Shown here in pieces: positions 1-6,559 of a stretch of DNA of 12,108 bases; within the stretch, counting starts at the first letter, position 1, and each line of letters begins with the position of its first letter. The DNA is taken from the NCBI GenBank assembly GCA_937895695.1, contig CALBLM010000271.1, positions 1 to 12,108 on the forward strand. The letters are read 5' to 3'. The translations under genes were made by a program, and so were the position numbers. This stretch comes from an uncultured Megasphaera sp. GTDB lineage: Bacteria > Bacillota > Negativicutes > Veillonellales > Megasphaeraceae. The notes beneath the pieces are model-generated. The model saw only the letters and a program-made list of their open reading frames with translations. It searched no databases and had not been told where the DNA came from.

Positions 1-445
1 CTGTTTCTGCTTGACGCAGCAGTGCCGGATCGTATCGCTGCAGTGTGTCCATGCGTTGGTTCATTTCATCAAGCCAGCGAGACAGGGGGACAAACTGCAG
101 TGGTTCTGCCGATTGATAACTATCATAAAAAATGCCAAACAGGACGATAATGGACAAATACATCAGGTAAATGTCCATGTTGACGGATTTGGCAGTCAAA
201 TATTCTTTTTTTATTGTGTCATTGCGCATATGAAACGGGGAATCGGCAGCGATAGGGATCAAATATAGATACATTGCGTCATGAATAATGGTACACTGTA
301 CGGCTTGGGCGTAGGCATTGGTAAGCGAACGGACTTCATCATCATCCCAATATCGGCCGCTTTCTGATTTTAAAATTTGCCCTTGACTGGCAAGTTTAGT
401 ATAGATTTGAAATGCTGCTTGAATAATTTCATCTGTATATTCCAT
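1..445 (-). CDS. jetB: Wadjet subunit JetB (KITE/MukE-like), partial, runs off the left edge
   Basis: An open frame starts at the ATG at 445-443 and continues without a stop to the window edge, giving 148 residues (starting MEYTDEIIQAAFQIY). Its start codon shares one base with the TAA of jetA (TAATG at 447-443), a typical translational coupling. I recognise it weakly by sequence, as the short JetB/DUF6063-like partner that follows JetA in Bacillota. The assignment rests mainly on position after jetD and jetA. In Wadjet, JetB is the KITE subunit (MukE counterpart) that binds the kleisin JetA and the SMC-like ATPase JetC, helping the complex extrude DNA loops and recognise small circular DNA. 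The residues seen include the motifs SGRYWDDDEV (about 29-38) and a hydrophobic stretch near 98-110 (IYLMYLSIIVLFGIFYD). The C-terminus and jetC should lie to the left of the window. Confidence 0.68.
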   Translation of the reverse strand, partial: MEYTDEIIQAAFQIYTKLASQGQILKSESGRYWDDDEVRSLTNAYAQAVQCTIIHDAMYLYLIPIAADSPFHMRNDTIKKEYLTAKSVNMDIYLMYLSIIVLFGIFYDSYQSAEPLQFVPLSRWLDEMNQRMDTLQRYDPALLRQAET

Positions 446-1920
446 TATGGATGAGTCACCACCTTGATAGTCATGTTGCTGATAGTATACGCTGCGAACT
501 GCAGTATGCCGGAACATTCTGTGACAGATATTTCCTGCAATGCAGGAGATACTGTGAGGATATCTGCGTATATAGAATTGGGTGCCAATTGGTCTTTTGT
601 CAGGAGAAGTGTCCCTTTGCGATGAAGAAGCATCCAAAAAATATAAAATTGACGGTCATGACATAATGAAGGATGATGGATTTCTTCATAAGCGAAAAAG
701 GCTTTTAAGGTTGTTGTGTGCTTTTGCTGCAGATGTGATAGCAAATCTGCTGTGATAGCGGCATAATGCTGTTGTATATTGCGCAGTATTTTTTCATCCT
801 GCTCTTTTTCTTCCCAATCCGGAAATTTTTCCTGCGTATTTTCCTGTTCCAGCCGTTCTAAGCGCTGGGGAAAGAAAACAGCAAGAGGCGACCAGACGGT
901 ACATTGTTCTAGCGGTAAAAAAGGCTCTATTAGTCGGCGTGATGCCGTCAACGGCAATGGAGACGCAAACATGCGGTTTGTAATTTCATCATTAAAATTG
1001 AAACTGTCAATGCCGGAAAAGTATAACGCTTCTTCGGCAGCTGTCAGGGCAGATGTCCCCAAATCGATGCCCAGTTGCAAAAGGCCGCGGTGCGCGGCGT
1101 GGACTGCATCCAATCGCCGTTCTACATCCAAAATATTTTCATATGCCCGTCGTTCTGGGTCTTTATCGACATTGTCATGAATGCGCCGTTTCGTTTCGCT
1201 GATAAAAGATTTTAGTTCTTTAAATTCATCTTCTTCACTTTTTAAACGCTGATTCATATCCGTTACAATTTTACGATACCGCTGCAGTGTTTCTTCAGAA
1301 ACAATACTGCGGTGAATTTCTTGTTGGATATGATGCATGCGGCTGCGCAGCGTTTCTACATCTAAACGCATTTCTTCTACTTGACGCAGGGCGAGAACGA
1401 ATTGTCCTTTTTCCAGCTGTTTACGCAGTATAAGCTGGTTAATGGAGAGCTGGTATTCATTGAAATATTCTTTTGTAGCAAAAATGAGTTCCAATCCTTG
1501 CTCGTCAAGTACGTAATATTGTTCATTAGAAGAAAGATTTGCCTTGTCCGCTTTCAGATACGAATATTGGGCAGAAGCGGGTGTATGGTTGACCCAATCA
1601 TAAAAATACTCTTCATTTCGTTTGCCTGTAGGCGGGCGAAAGACTGCAATGATGTCTCGGGCTAATTTTTCATATGATGCAAAATCAGAAAAGAGAGAAG
1701 ACGCTGTCTGTTCCTGCAAAAATGCGGCAACGTCACGAATACCTGCTTTTTTTTTGCCGTCCAGCATCATTTCAAAAAAGAAAAGCAGTGTCATTAAGCC
1801 CAACTCCATACAGGATACCGTTTCGGCATTGGCTTGCGGCAGTTTGCGTTTTCCTAACTGATACAAAGGTGTCATCAGTAAGATGCGGGACATGCGCTCT
1901 GAAAAATTTTCAAGTTTCAT
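445..1920 (-). CDS. jetA: Wadjet subunit JetA (kleisin/MukF-like)
   Basis: The product has 491 residues and resembles the JetA family (DUF5716-like) of Wadjet defence systems. JetA is the kleisin-type subunit that bridges the JetC SMC-like heads and carries JetB. Residues about 1-100 look like a helical winged-helix-type N-terminal domain, followed by FRPPTGKRNEEYFYDW (94-109). Residues about 170-285 form a long charged helical/coiled-coil region (for example LRQVEEMRLDVETLRSRM), and a mixed C-terminal domain closes the protein. The start at 1920 is supported by AAAGGAG about 7 bases upstream. It overlaps the end of jetD by 11 bases, and the stop overlaps the start of jetB by one base, so the three genes are one transcription unit. 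No frameshift or internal stop is visible. Family identity is from recognition plus context, not from a search. Confidence 0.78.
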   Translation of the reverse strand: MKLENFSERMSRILLMTPLYQLGKRKLPQANAETVSCMELGLMTLLFFFEMMLDGKKKAGIRDVAAFLQEQTASSLFSDFASYEKLARDIIAVFRPPTGKRNEEYFYDWVNHTPASAQYSYLKADKANLSSNEQYYVLDEQGLELIFATKEYFNEYQLSINQLILRKQLEKGQFVLALRQVEEMRLDVETLRSRMHHIQQEIHRSIVSEETLQRYRKIVTDMNQRLKSEEDEFKELKSFISETKRRIHDNVDKDPERRAYENILDVERRLDAVHAAHRGLLQLGIDLGTSALTAAEEALYFSGIDSFNFNDEITNRMFASPLPLTASRRLIEPFLPLEQCTVWSPLAVFFPQRLERLEQENTQEKFPDWEEKEQDEKILRNIQQHYAAITADLLSHLQQKHTTTLKAFFAYEEIHHPSLCHDRQFYIFWMLLHRKGTLLLTKDQLAPNSIYADILTVSPALQEISVTECSGILQFAAYTISNMTIKVVTHP

Positions 1921-2926
1921 AAGTAAGCTCCTTTATACACGACATCATGTCCTGAACCGTCAGTGTTTCCTGCGGATAGTAATAGCCAGCCTGCAGTATA
2001 CGGCGAAACTGTTCTTGTTCATCCAATGAAAAATGCTGTAAAAAATTATTGAAAACGGCGGGAGCTGGCTGCTGGTTTTCCTTGCCTTTACTTGGCGTAT
2101 GCGTCAAAAATTTTCGGTAAAACGGTACAGCCAGCCGAACGGTTATAGGAGAAGACTGCGCCGCCAGGGCATGCCAGATACGCAGTCCTTCCCAATCAAA
2201 GTCGCCAAAATACCAGCAGATATGGTGGGCCTGGGGCTGGCCGCATTGCTGCGGAAGCAAACAAAGGTTGCCGACAATTTTCCAACCATATCCCAAAATC
2301 AGGGATGTCCAATGCGTTTGAGAAAACAGCGGAAGTAGACGGAAATACGGCGCCTTATTTTCGACAATGAAGTGGCACAGCGTTGCTGAGGTATGCTGCA
2401 TGGGGTGAAATGCCAGCATAAGCGGGTCATATTCATCGATAATATGCAGGGAGGACAGTGGGACTCGAACGCGGCTGAGTAAAGAAATTCCCTGCTTTGT
2501 CAATAATTTTTCATCACCAAAAATATCATAGGAACGCTGCTGCAGGGAAGCTGGCGGAATAGAAACATGAGTTTTTAGATAGACATCTAATTTTTGAATA
2601 TCCTGGCAGTCTTGCTGCCAATAGGCAATGGGCTTTGTGTAATACCAGGAAATATCCAAAGAACCGGAAATGTGAAGCGTTAACGCATCTGCCTGGATTT
2701 TTTCGATAATGGGGGCGTACAATGCATGTGTGTTAATAGTGTATTTTTGGTACAGGCCGTTGACATACGTCCCATGCGATTTGATGCCCTTTAGGATATG
2801 CGTATGTTCTAATTCCTGTATTTGTTGCACAAAAAGCTGGGGGGATACTGAAAAGAAAGCCTTTTCTAGCGTATCCAATGCAATTGTTTTTCTAGTATAC
2901 GTCATTAAAAAATCCTGCATAGTCAT
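1910..2926 (-). CDS. jetD: Wadjet nuclease subunit JetD (Toprim domain)
   Basis: The product has 338 residues. JetD is the Topo VI-like nuclease of Wadjet, which cuts closed circular plasmid DNA once the JetABC motor stalls on it. Residues about 5-65 look like a winged-helix DNA-binding part. The C-terminal half carries the Toprim-type elements expected for DUF2220/JetD proteins. These are a conserved acidic residue in FIVENKAPY (E189), GYG at 212-214, and YFGDFDWEGLRI (239-250), whose D242 and D244 form the metal-binding DxD. A late PQETL motif lies at 318-322. The start at 2926 has AAGGACA upstream. A second in-frame ATG two codons later is an alternative. It is the first gene of the operon, ahead of jetA, whereas the best-known Wadjet order is jetABCD, which suggests one of the variant subtypes. 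It lies just behind an extended -10 promoter at 2966-2974. Confidence 0.8.
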   Translation of the reverse strand: MTMQDFLMTYTRKTIALDTLEKAFFSVSPQLFVQQIQELEHTHILKGIKSHGTYVNGLYQKYTINTHALYAPIIEKIQADALTLHISGSLDISWYYTKPIAYWQQDCQDIQKLDVYLKTHVSIPPASLQQRSYDIFGDEKLLTKQGISLLSRVRVPLSSLHIIDEYDPLMLAFHPMQHTSATLCHFIVENKAPYFRLLPLFSQTHWTSLILGYGWKIVGNLCLLPQQCGQPQAHHICWYFGDFDWEGLRIWHALAAQSSPITVRLAVPFYRKFLTHTPSKGKENQQPAPAVFNNFLQHFSLDEQEQFRRILQAGYYYPQETLTVQDMMSCIKELTYET

Positions 2927-2965
2927 AGTAGGTGTCCTTGTAATATATTATGTAATATTGGTTTG

Positions 2966-2974
2966 ATTATAGCA
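2966..2974 (-). promoter_or_regulatory. Extended -10 promoter of the jetDAB operon
   Basis: Read on the minus strand, 2974-2966 is TGCTATAAT, a perfect extended -10 element (TGnTATAAT). No good -35 hexamer lies at 17 bases, which is usual for extended -10 promoters. Transcription would begin near 2959, leaving a leader of about 33 bases before jetD. Confidence 0.6.
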
Positions 2975-3076
2975 TGATTCTGTGTATTATCCATAGCAAA
3001 TAACTTTTCGAAAGCCCGTTCCTATTCTATAGCTGGTGTATTGTGTATGCCTGCTTTCATATGGTACAGTAGTATT

Positions 3077-3082
3077 TATAAT
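3077..3082 (+). promoter_or_regulatory. Candidate -10 box for the B3/4 remnant
   Basis: TATAAT lies at 3077-3082, with only a weak -35 (CTTTCA, 3054-3059) at 17 bases. The gene downstream starts at 3117, preceded by AAAGGAAG. Together with the jet promoter this makes 2927-3116 a divergent promoter region. Confidence 0.4.
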
Positions 3083-3116
3083 CAGTTTACGTTGAAGTAA
3101 AGGAAGTGGTATTCAT

Positions 3117-3428
3117 ATGAATTTTAAAGTAGCATCCGACATATTTGAAAAAATCCCTAAATTGTATATTGGTGTAGTAGTTGCCAAAGGGGTAGATAAC
3201 CATCGGGAATATCCGGAAATTGAAGAAAAGCTCAGTCAGGCTGTGGCAGCGGCTCAGCAGCGGTTTGCTGACACGGCAGTCAAAAAGGCTCCGGAAATCG
3301 TGCCGTATCGGGACGCATTTCGGGCACTGGGATTCAATCCCAACCGCTTTCCCTGCTCCGTCGAAGCCATGTTTTCCCGTATCAGCAAGGGAAAAGACCT
3401 GCTAAAGACCATCCGGCATGCAGCTTGA
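3117..3428 (+). pseudogene. B3/4-domain protein, C-terminally truncated remnant
   Basis: The 103 residues match the first half of stand-alone B3/4-domain proteins, which resemble the editing region of the phenylalanyl-tRNA synthetase beta chain and are usually about 220-240 residues long. Recognisable parts are IGVVVAKGVDN (18-28), YRDAFRALGFNPNRFPCSVEAM (64-85) and RISKGKDL (88-95). In full-length relatives the last motif is followed by a Pro-Ser-Ile-Asn-Pro-like segment and the rest of the domain. Here it changes abruptly to LKTIRHAA and a TGA, and neither other forward frame restores the expected motif before the next gene at 3474. I infer a 3' deletion rather than a simple frameshift. The start has a good ribosome site and a candidate promoter, so the stub may still be expressed. 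A short functional variant is less likely but possible. Confidence 0.6.
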
Positions 3429-3473
3429 CACTATAAATACCAAAACAGCGATTCCGTTCAGTTCAAGAAACTA

Positions 3474-4349
3474 TTAGCCGTTGCCTTTTAGCTTGGAAAG
3501 AATGATAGCAGCCATCATCAGCGTACAGCCGCAAAGTTCCTGCAGCGTAACGGTATCATGGTAAAACCAGATGGCTAGCAAAAATCCGAAAACCGATTCT
3601 AATGAAATAAGCAAAGAAGCATGCGATGTTGTTGTGTATTGCTGGGCTATATTTTGTGCTAAAAAAGCTACGGTCGTATTGAAAATGACAAGATAGGAAA
3701 TACCGTATATGGCGGACGTGTCAGCAGCTAGTAAGTCGGAAACATCGAGAAAAGGCAATGCGAGCAGGCCCGTAGTCAGAAATTGAATGCACGTCATGGC
3801 AAACAGATTCGCGTTTTTCACGAAATTGCCGACATAGACGATTTGTACGGCAAAGCCGACAGCAAAACCAAGAGAAAGTATGTCACCCGTATTTGGAATA
3901 AAGCTATCACTGGAATGTAGACACAAAAGTCCCAAGCCCATAAAGGCTAGGAAGGCACAGATAATATCCCGTTTATGAATTGCTTTTCGCGTAGCTATCC
4001 AAGAAAAAATAGGGACAAAAATGACATAGGCTGTTACTAGAAAGGATTGTTTTTCTACGGTTGTTAAGGCTAATCCTTTTAATTGGGATACAAAGGAAAT
4101 GTATTGAATACTGCCGATAATAATGCCAAATTGGATATCTTTTGATGTGCACGTACGAATAGCAGGAAAAAATACTATGAACATAATGGCACTCGATAAC
4201 AGAAAACGGGTACTTAAAATGCCAAAAGGCGTCATCGTTGTCAGTGCTTCTTTAGCAGCAATAAAACCGCCGCCCCAAATAACGGCGACGAGGAGAAGCG
4301 TGATGTCGGCAGTTAACATAGAGGGTTTGGATGAGTGAAATAGAGTCAT
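3474..4349 (-). CDS. EamA/DMT-family membrane transporter
   Basis: The 291-residue, very hydrophobic protein fits the ten-helix layout of drug/metabolite transporters, made of two repeated EamA domains of five helices each (about 14-138 and 150-287). Motifs typical of the family are AVIWGGGFIAAKEAL (22-36) in the first helix and the FNTTVAFLAQNIAQQYTTTSHASLLISLESVFG stretch (about 223-255) in the second repeat, given here only as landmarks. Such proteins export or import small metabolites, amino acids or drugs across the inner membrane. The substrate cannot be told from sequence. The start at 4349 is supported by GAGGTGAAAG upstream. The gene converges with the truncated B3/4 gene and diverges from rpsF. 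Confidence 0.85.
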   Translation of the reverse strand: MTLFHSSKPSMLTADITLLLVAVIWGGGFIAAKEALTTMTPFGILSTRFLLSSAIMFIVFFPAIRTCTSKDIQFGIIIGSIQYISFVSQLKGLALTTVEKQSFLVTAYVIFVPIFSWIATRKAIHKRDIICAFLAFMGLGLLCLHSSDSFIPNTGDILSLGFAVGFAVQIVYVGNFVKNANLFAMTCIQFLTTGLLALPFLDVSDLLAADTSAIYGISYLVIFNTTVAFLAQNIAQQYTTTSHASLLISLESVFGFLLAIWFYHDTVTLQELCGCTLMMAAIILSKLKGNG

Positions 4350-4430
4350 TGTCTTTCACCTCGGGCATAGATGATTGCAAAATTTATAAGATACTACGAC
4401 TATATCATGTAGAAATTGCGAAAAAAAGAG

Positions 4431-4459
4431 TTGAAATAGAGTAATTGGAATGATATAAT
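4431..4459 (+). promoter_or_regulatory. Sigma-A promoter of rpsF-ssb-rpsR
   Basis: TTGAAA (4431-4436) and TATAAT (4454-4459) are separated by exactly 17 bases, a near-consensus vegetative promoter. Transcription would start near 4466, leaving a leader of about 70 bases before rpsF. Confidence 0.8.
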
Positions 4460-4464
4460 ATAAA

Positions 4465-4507
4465 AGCTTGAATTGTGTCAAGCTCCTAACCCTTCTTAGG
4501 GAAGGGT
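4465..4507 (+). promoter_or_regulatory. Structured rpsF leader: two consecutive hairpins
   Basis: The first hairpin pairs AGCTTG (4465-4470) with CAAGCT (4479-4484). The second pairs ACCCTTC (4489-4495) with GAAGGGT (4501-4507) over a five-base loop. Neither has a U-tract, so they are not terminators. In many bacteria the rpsF leader binds the S6:S18 complex for autoregulation, and this is a candidate position for it. I do not see the conserved CCG loop motif of the described S6:S18 RNA, so the identity is unproven. Confidence 0.4.
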
Positions 4508-4534
4508 CATATGTCCAAAAGAGGAGGTGATTTC

Positions 4535-4819
4535 GTGAACAAGTACGAAGTCATGTTTATTGCAAAACCGTTAGAAGAAACAGAAGTAGATCCTATCGTT
4601 ACGTTCGCATCTGATTTGCTTACAAAAAACGGTTGCAATATTGAAAAGGTAGATCGTTGGGGTAAACGTCATTTAGCATATCCTGTAAAAAAACAGGCTG
4701 ATGGCTACTATGTATTGATTAACTTTGAAGCAGAACCTGCTACTATCAAAGAAATCGACCGCGTTATGAAAATCCGCGACGAAATCCTGAAACACTTGAT
4801 CGTCAAGATCGACGAATAA
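4535..4819 (+). CDS. rpsF: 30S ribosomal protein S6
   Basis: The product has 94 residues, the usual S6 length. S6 binds 16S rRNA with S18 in the platform of the small subunit. Recognisable S6 features are MNKYEVMFIAKP at the N-terminus, VDRWGKRHLAYPVKKQADGYY (about 39-59) and the C-terminal IDRVMKIRDEILKHLIVK. The start is GTG at 4535. An in-frame ATG at 4511 would place the strong ribosome-binding site GAGGAGG (4521-4527) inside the coding region, so that ATG is rejected. It heads the classical rpsF-ssb-rpsR operon, with ssb 16 bases downstream. Confidence 0.96.
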   Translation: MNKYEVMFIAKPLEETEVDPIVTFASDLLTKNGCNIEKVDRWGKRHLAYPVKKQADGYYVLINFEAEPATIKEIDRVMKIRDEILKHLIVKIDE

Positions 4820-4835
4820 CCGGAGGCGCAAAGGT

Positions 4836-5276
4836 ATGAATTCAGTACAATTATTGGGAAACTTAGCTCGTGACCCTGAAATTCGTTTTACGAAAACAGG
4901 CAGAGCCGTCGCTATGTTTACAGTAGCATGCACGCGGACGTATATCCCGGCAGGCAGTACGGAACAGCGAGAATTAACTGATTTTATTCCTTGTGTTGCT
5001 TGGGGTAATTTGGCGGAAAACTGCGGCAACAGCTTGTCAAAAGGCAGTCGGGTTTTTGTACAGGGACGTATTTCTGTTCGTTCCTACGAAACACCGGATG
5101 GCCAGAAACGGTATCGTACAGAAGTCGTTTGCGACATGGTTGCCCAGACATTGGGAACAGAACATGCATCCGCTTCGGCACAGCACGCAAGTGCTCCACA
5201 GCCGAAACCAGCAGCACCGAACACCAGCTTTAGCAGCATGGGTTCTGATGCAAGTGATGAAGAAATCCCATTTTAA
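4836..5276 (+). CDS. ssb: Single-stranded DNA-binding protein SSB
   Basis: The product has 146 residues. An OB-fold domain covers about 1-108 (MNSVQLLGNLARDPEIRFT..., VAWGNLAENC, GRISVRSYETPDGQKRY). A flexible Ala/Ser/Pro/Gln-rich linker (about 109-139) follows, and the protein ends in the acidic tip DEEIPF. That tip is the conserved docking site for replication, repair and recombination partners. SSB coats single-stranded DNA as a tetramer. The ribosome site GGAGG lies upstream of the ATG. Its place between rpsF and rpsR is conserved in Bacillota and many other bacteria. Confidence 0.96.
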   Translation: MNSVQLLGNLARDPEIRFTKTGRAVAMFTVACTRTYIPAGSTEQRELTDFIPCVAWGNLAENCGNSLSKGSRVFVQGRISVRSYETPDGQKRYRTEVVCDMVAQTLGTEHASASAQHASAPQPKPAAPNTSFSSMGSDASDEEIPF

Positions 5277-5289
5277 TGTCAAACACAAC

Positions 5290-5310
5290 CCTTCTAAATT
5301 TTGAAGGAGG
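5290..5310 (+). promoter_or_regulatory. Hairpin overlapping the rpsR ribosome-binding site
   Basis: CCTTC (5290-5294) can pair with GAAGG (5303-5307), and the second arm contains part of the Shine-Dalgarno AAGGAGG (5304-5310) of rpsR. Three further A-T pairs could close the loop beyond one mismatch. This could tune rpsR translation, but the stem is short. Confidence 0.3.
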
Positions 5311-5319
5311 AAACTATAC

Positions 5320-5550
5320 ATGAGAAGAGAACGCTCAAGAAAACCGAGAAGAAAAGTATGCACTTTCTGCGTAGATCATGCTGAACAGATCGATTACAAA
5401 GATATTGCAAAACTTCGCCGTTTTACAACAGAACGTGGTAAAATTTTGCCGCGCCGTATCTCTGGCGTTTGCGCTAAACATCAGCGTAAATTGACTGTTG
5501 CTATCAAACGTGCAAGAGCTATTGCTTTGCTTCCGTATACAGCAGAATAA
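5320..5550 (+). CDS. rpsR: 30S ribosomal protein S18
   Basis: The product has 76 residues and clear S18 motifs: RKVCTFCVDH near the start, IDYKDIAKLRRFTTERGKILPRRISGVCAKHQRKLTVAIKRARAIALLPY in the middle and end (landmarks VDH, DYKD, RRFTTE, LPRR, AKHQR). S18 binds with S6 on the small-subunit platform. The N-terminal CTFC pair plus later Cys and His suggest the zinc-binding form of S18. The ribosome site is AAGGAGG, and a strong terminator follows directly. Confidence 0.96.
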   Translation: MRRERSRKPRRKVCTFCVDHAEQIDYKDIAKLRRFTTERGKILPRRISGVCAKHQRKLTVAIKRARAIALLPYTAE

Positions 5551-5564
5551 TAACAGTATAAATG

Positions 5565-5605
5565 AACCGTGAAATGATGGATTTCCATTATTTCACGGTT
5601 TTTTT
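5565..5605 (+). terminator. Rho-independent terminator of the rpsF operon
   Basis: AACCGTGAAAT (5565-5575) pairs perfectly with ATTTCACGGTT (5590-5600). The stem extends through GATGG/CCATT with one G-T pair to about 16 base pairs with a four-base loop, followed by a T-run to 5605. Confidence 0.93.
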
Positions 5606-5635
5606 ATGAATATATTTTGCATAGTTTTCTTCTAT

Positions 5636-5662
5636 CTTTATCATCTTTATGATATGATAAAG
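5636..5662 (+). promoter_or_regulatory. Inverted repeat upstream of the PHP gene (possible operator)
   Basis: CTTTATCAT (5636-5644) and ATGATAAAG (5654-5662) form a perfect 9-base inverted repeat with a 9-base centre that contains a TATGAT -10-like hexamer. The spacing of roughly one helical turn between arms suits a dimeric regulator. No convincing -35 box is seen, so the promoter is uncertain. Confidence 0.4.
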
Positions 5663-5694
5663 TAAAGTAATAGCATACATTAGGAGGAGCACAT

Positions 5695-6417
5695 ATGGGA
5701 CATATACATATCATCGCTGATTTGCATACGCACACGATTGCCTGCGGGCATGGGTTTAGTACGGTTACGGAAGTGATGCAGGAAGCAGTAGATAAAGGAT
5801 TATCTGCAGTAGGACTGACAGAACACGGTGTTGGCTATCCCGGCAGTGTCAGCTGGAGTTATTTTAATACGTATCGGGATATTCCACGGGAATTTAAAGG
5901 CATAAAAGTATACTGTGGAACAGAAGCCAATTATATGAAACTGGATGGAACGTTGGATTTTACGCAGGAACAATTATCCAAACTCGATATTGTTATTGCC
6001 AGCTGCCATACAGACTGTTCCCCGACAGGTAGTCGTGACGAAGTAACCAATATGCTGATTCAAGGCCTGAAAAATCCATATGTAGATATATTGGGCCATC
6101 CGGACAGTCCCAAGTATCCTATCGATGTGGACGCTGTCGTGCAGGCTGCTGTCCGGTATCATAAAGCCATTGAAATTAACGATAGCTCTCCCCAGGCACG
6201 GCCGGGAAGTGAACCGATTTGTAAAGAATTATTAAGAGCTGCTAAAAAATATGGGGCATTAATTAGTATTAACTCTGATGCCCATTACCATAAACGATTG
6301 GGAATTTTTGAGTATGCCTTGCCTTTGGTAGAAGAAGCGGGCATTCCGGAAACACAGATTATCAATACATCCATGGAACGGTTGCAGGCATTTTTAGATA
6401 GTCATCATAAACGGTAA
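5695..6417 (+). CDS. PHP-domain metal-dependent phosphoesterase (YcdX-like)
   Basis: The product has 240 residues, close to the usual length of YcdX-type PHP proteins, which form a TIM-like barrel with a trinuclear metal site and hydrolyse phosphomonoesters. The metal-binding motifs appear in order: DLHTHT (9-14), CGHG (17-20), TEHG (42-45), GTEAN (75-79), SCHTD (103-107), GHPD (134-137) and NSDAH (193-197). The full set suggests an active cytoplasmic hydrolase. The physiological substrate is not known for this group. The start has TAGGAGGAG nine bases upstream. It appears to be transcribed alone, between the rpsF terminator and the promoter of the next gene. Confidence 0.88.
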   Translation: MGHIHIIADLHTHTIACGHGFSTVTEVMQEAVDKGLSAVGLTEHGVGYPGSVSWSYFNTYRDIPREFKGIKVYCGTEANYMKLDGTLDFTQEQLSKLDIVIASCHTDCSPTGSRDEVTNMLIQGLKNPYVDILGHPDSPKYPIDVDAVVQAAVRYHKAIEINDSSPQARPGSEPICKELLRAAKKYGALISINSDAHYHKRLGIFEYALPLVEEAGIPETQIINTSMERLQAFLDSHHKR

Positions 6418-6438
6418 GAGAAAAAACGTATGTTTTAT

Positions 6439-6456
6439 AAAAAGCAGGCCTTTTTT
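6439..6456 (+). terminator. Possible weak terminator after the PHP gene
   Basis: AAAAAG (6439-6444) pairs with CTTTTT (6450-6455) around a five-base loop and ends in T residues. The stem is A-T rich and short, so this is a weak candidate. Confidence 0.3.
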
Positions 6457-6481
6457 CCTTGTGAATTTCTTCTGAGAATAG

Positions 6482-6510
6482 TTGTTTTCCGCTTTAGAGG
6501 AGCGTATAAT
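6482..6510 (+). promoter_or_regulatory. Promoter of the secreted-protein gene
   Basis: TTGTTT (6482-6487) and TATAAT (6505-6510) are spaced by 17 bases, with transcription expected near 6517. The element overlaps a potential upstream TTG start at 6482, which argues for translation beginning later at 6560. Confidence 0.65.
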
Positions 6511-6559
6511 ATTTTCTTGCAAACAGGAATTATTCATTCATATAAGGGAGCGACATATT

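Noticed and set aside
11..268. Plus-strand 85-residue ORF at the left edge
   Set aside because: It is opposite the jetB frame, which is open throughout, starts exactly at the jetA stop and fits the operon.
779..1180. Plus-strand ORF opposite jetA, and similar ORFs at 451-666, 1381-1665, 1622-1861 and 2099-2338
   Set aside because: They lie wholly inside jetA or jetD on the opposite strand, have low-complexity or Cys/Ser-rich translations and no ribosome sites, and look like shadow frames.
3429..3473. Possible remnant of the missing B3/4 C-terminus
   Set aside because: None of the three forward frames shows the expected motifs in these 45 bases.
4511..4534. Upstream ATG start for rpsF
   Set aside because: The strong Shine-Dalgarno lies inside this extension and points to the GTG at 4535, which also gives the normal S6 length.
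5037..5363. Minus-strand ORFs opposite ssb and rpsR (also 4673-5029 and 4984-5217)
   Set aside because: They are antisense to well-recognised conserved genes and have no family features.
6482..6559. Upstream TTG start for the secreted protein
   Set aside because: It overlaps the promoter and lacks a ribosome site. The GTG at 6560 gives a proper signal peptide.
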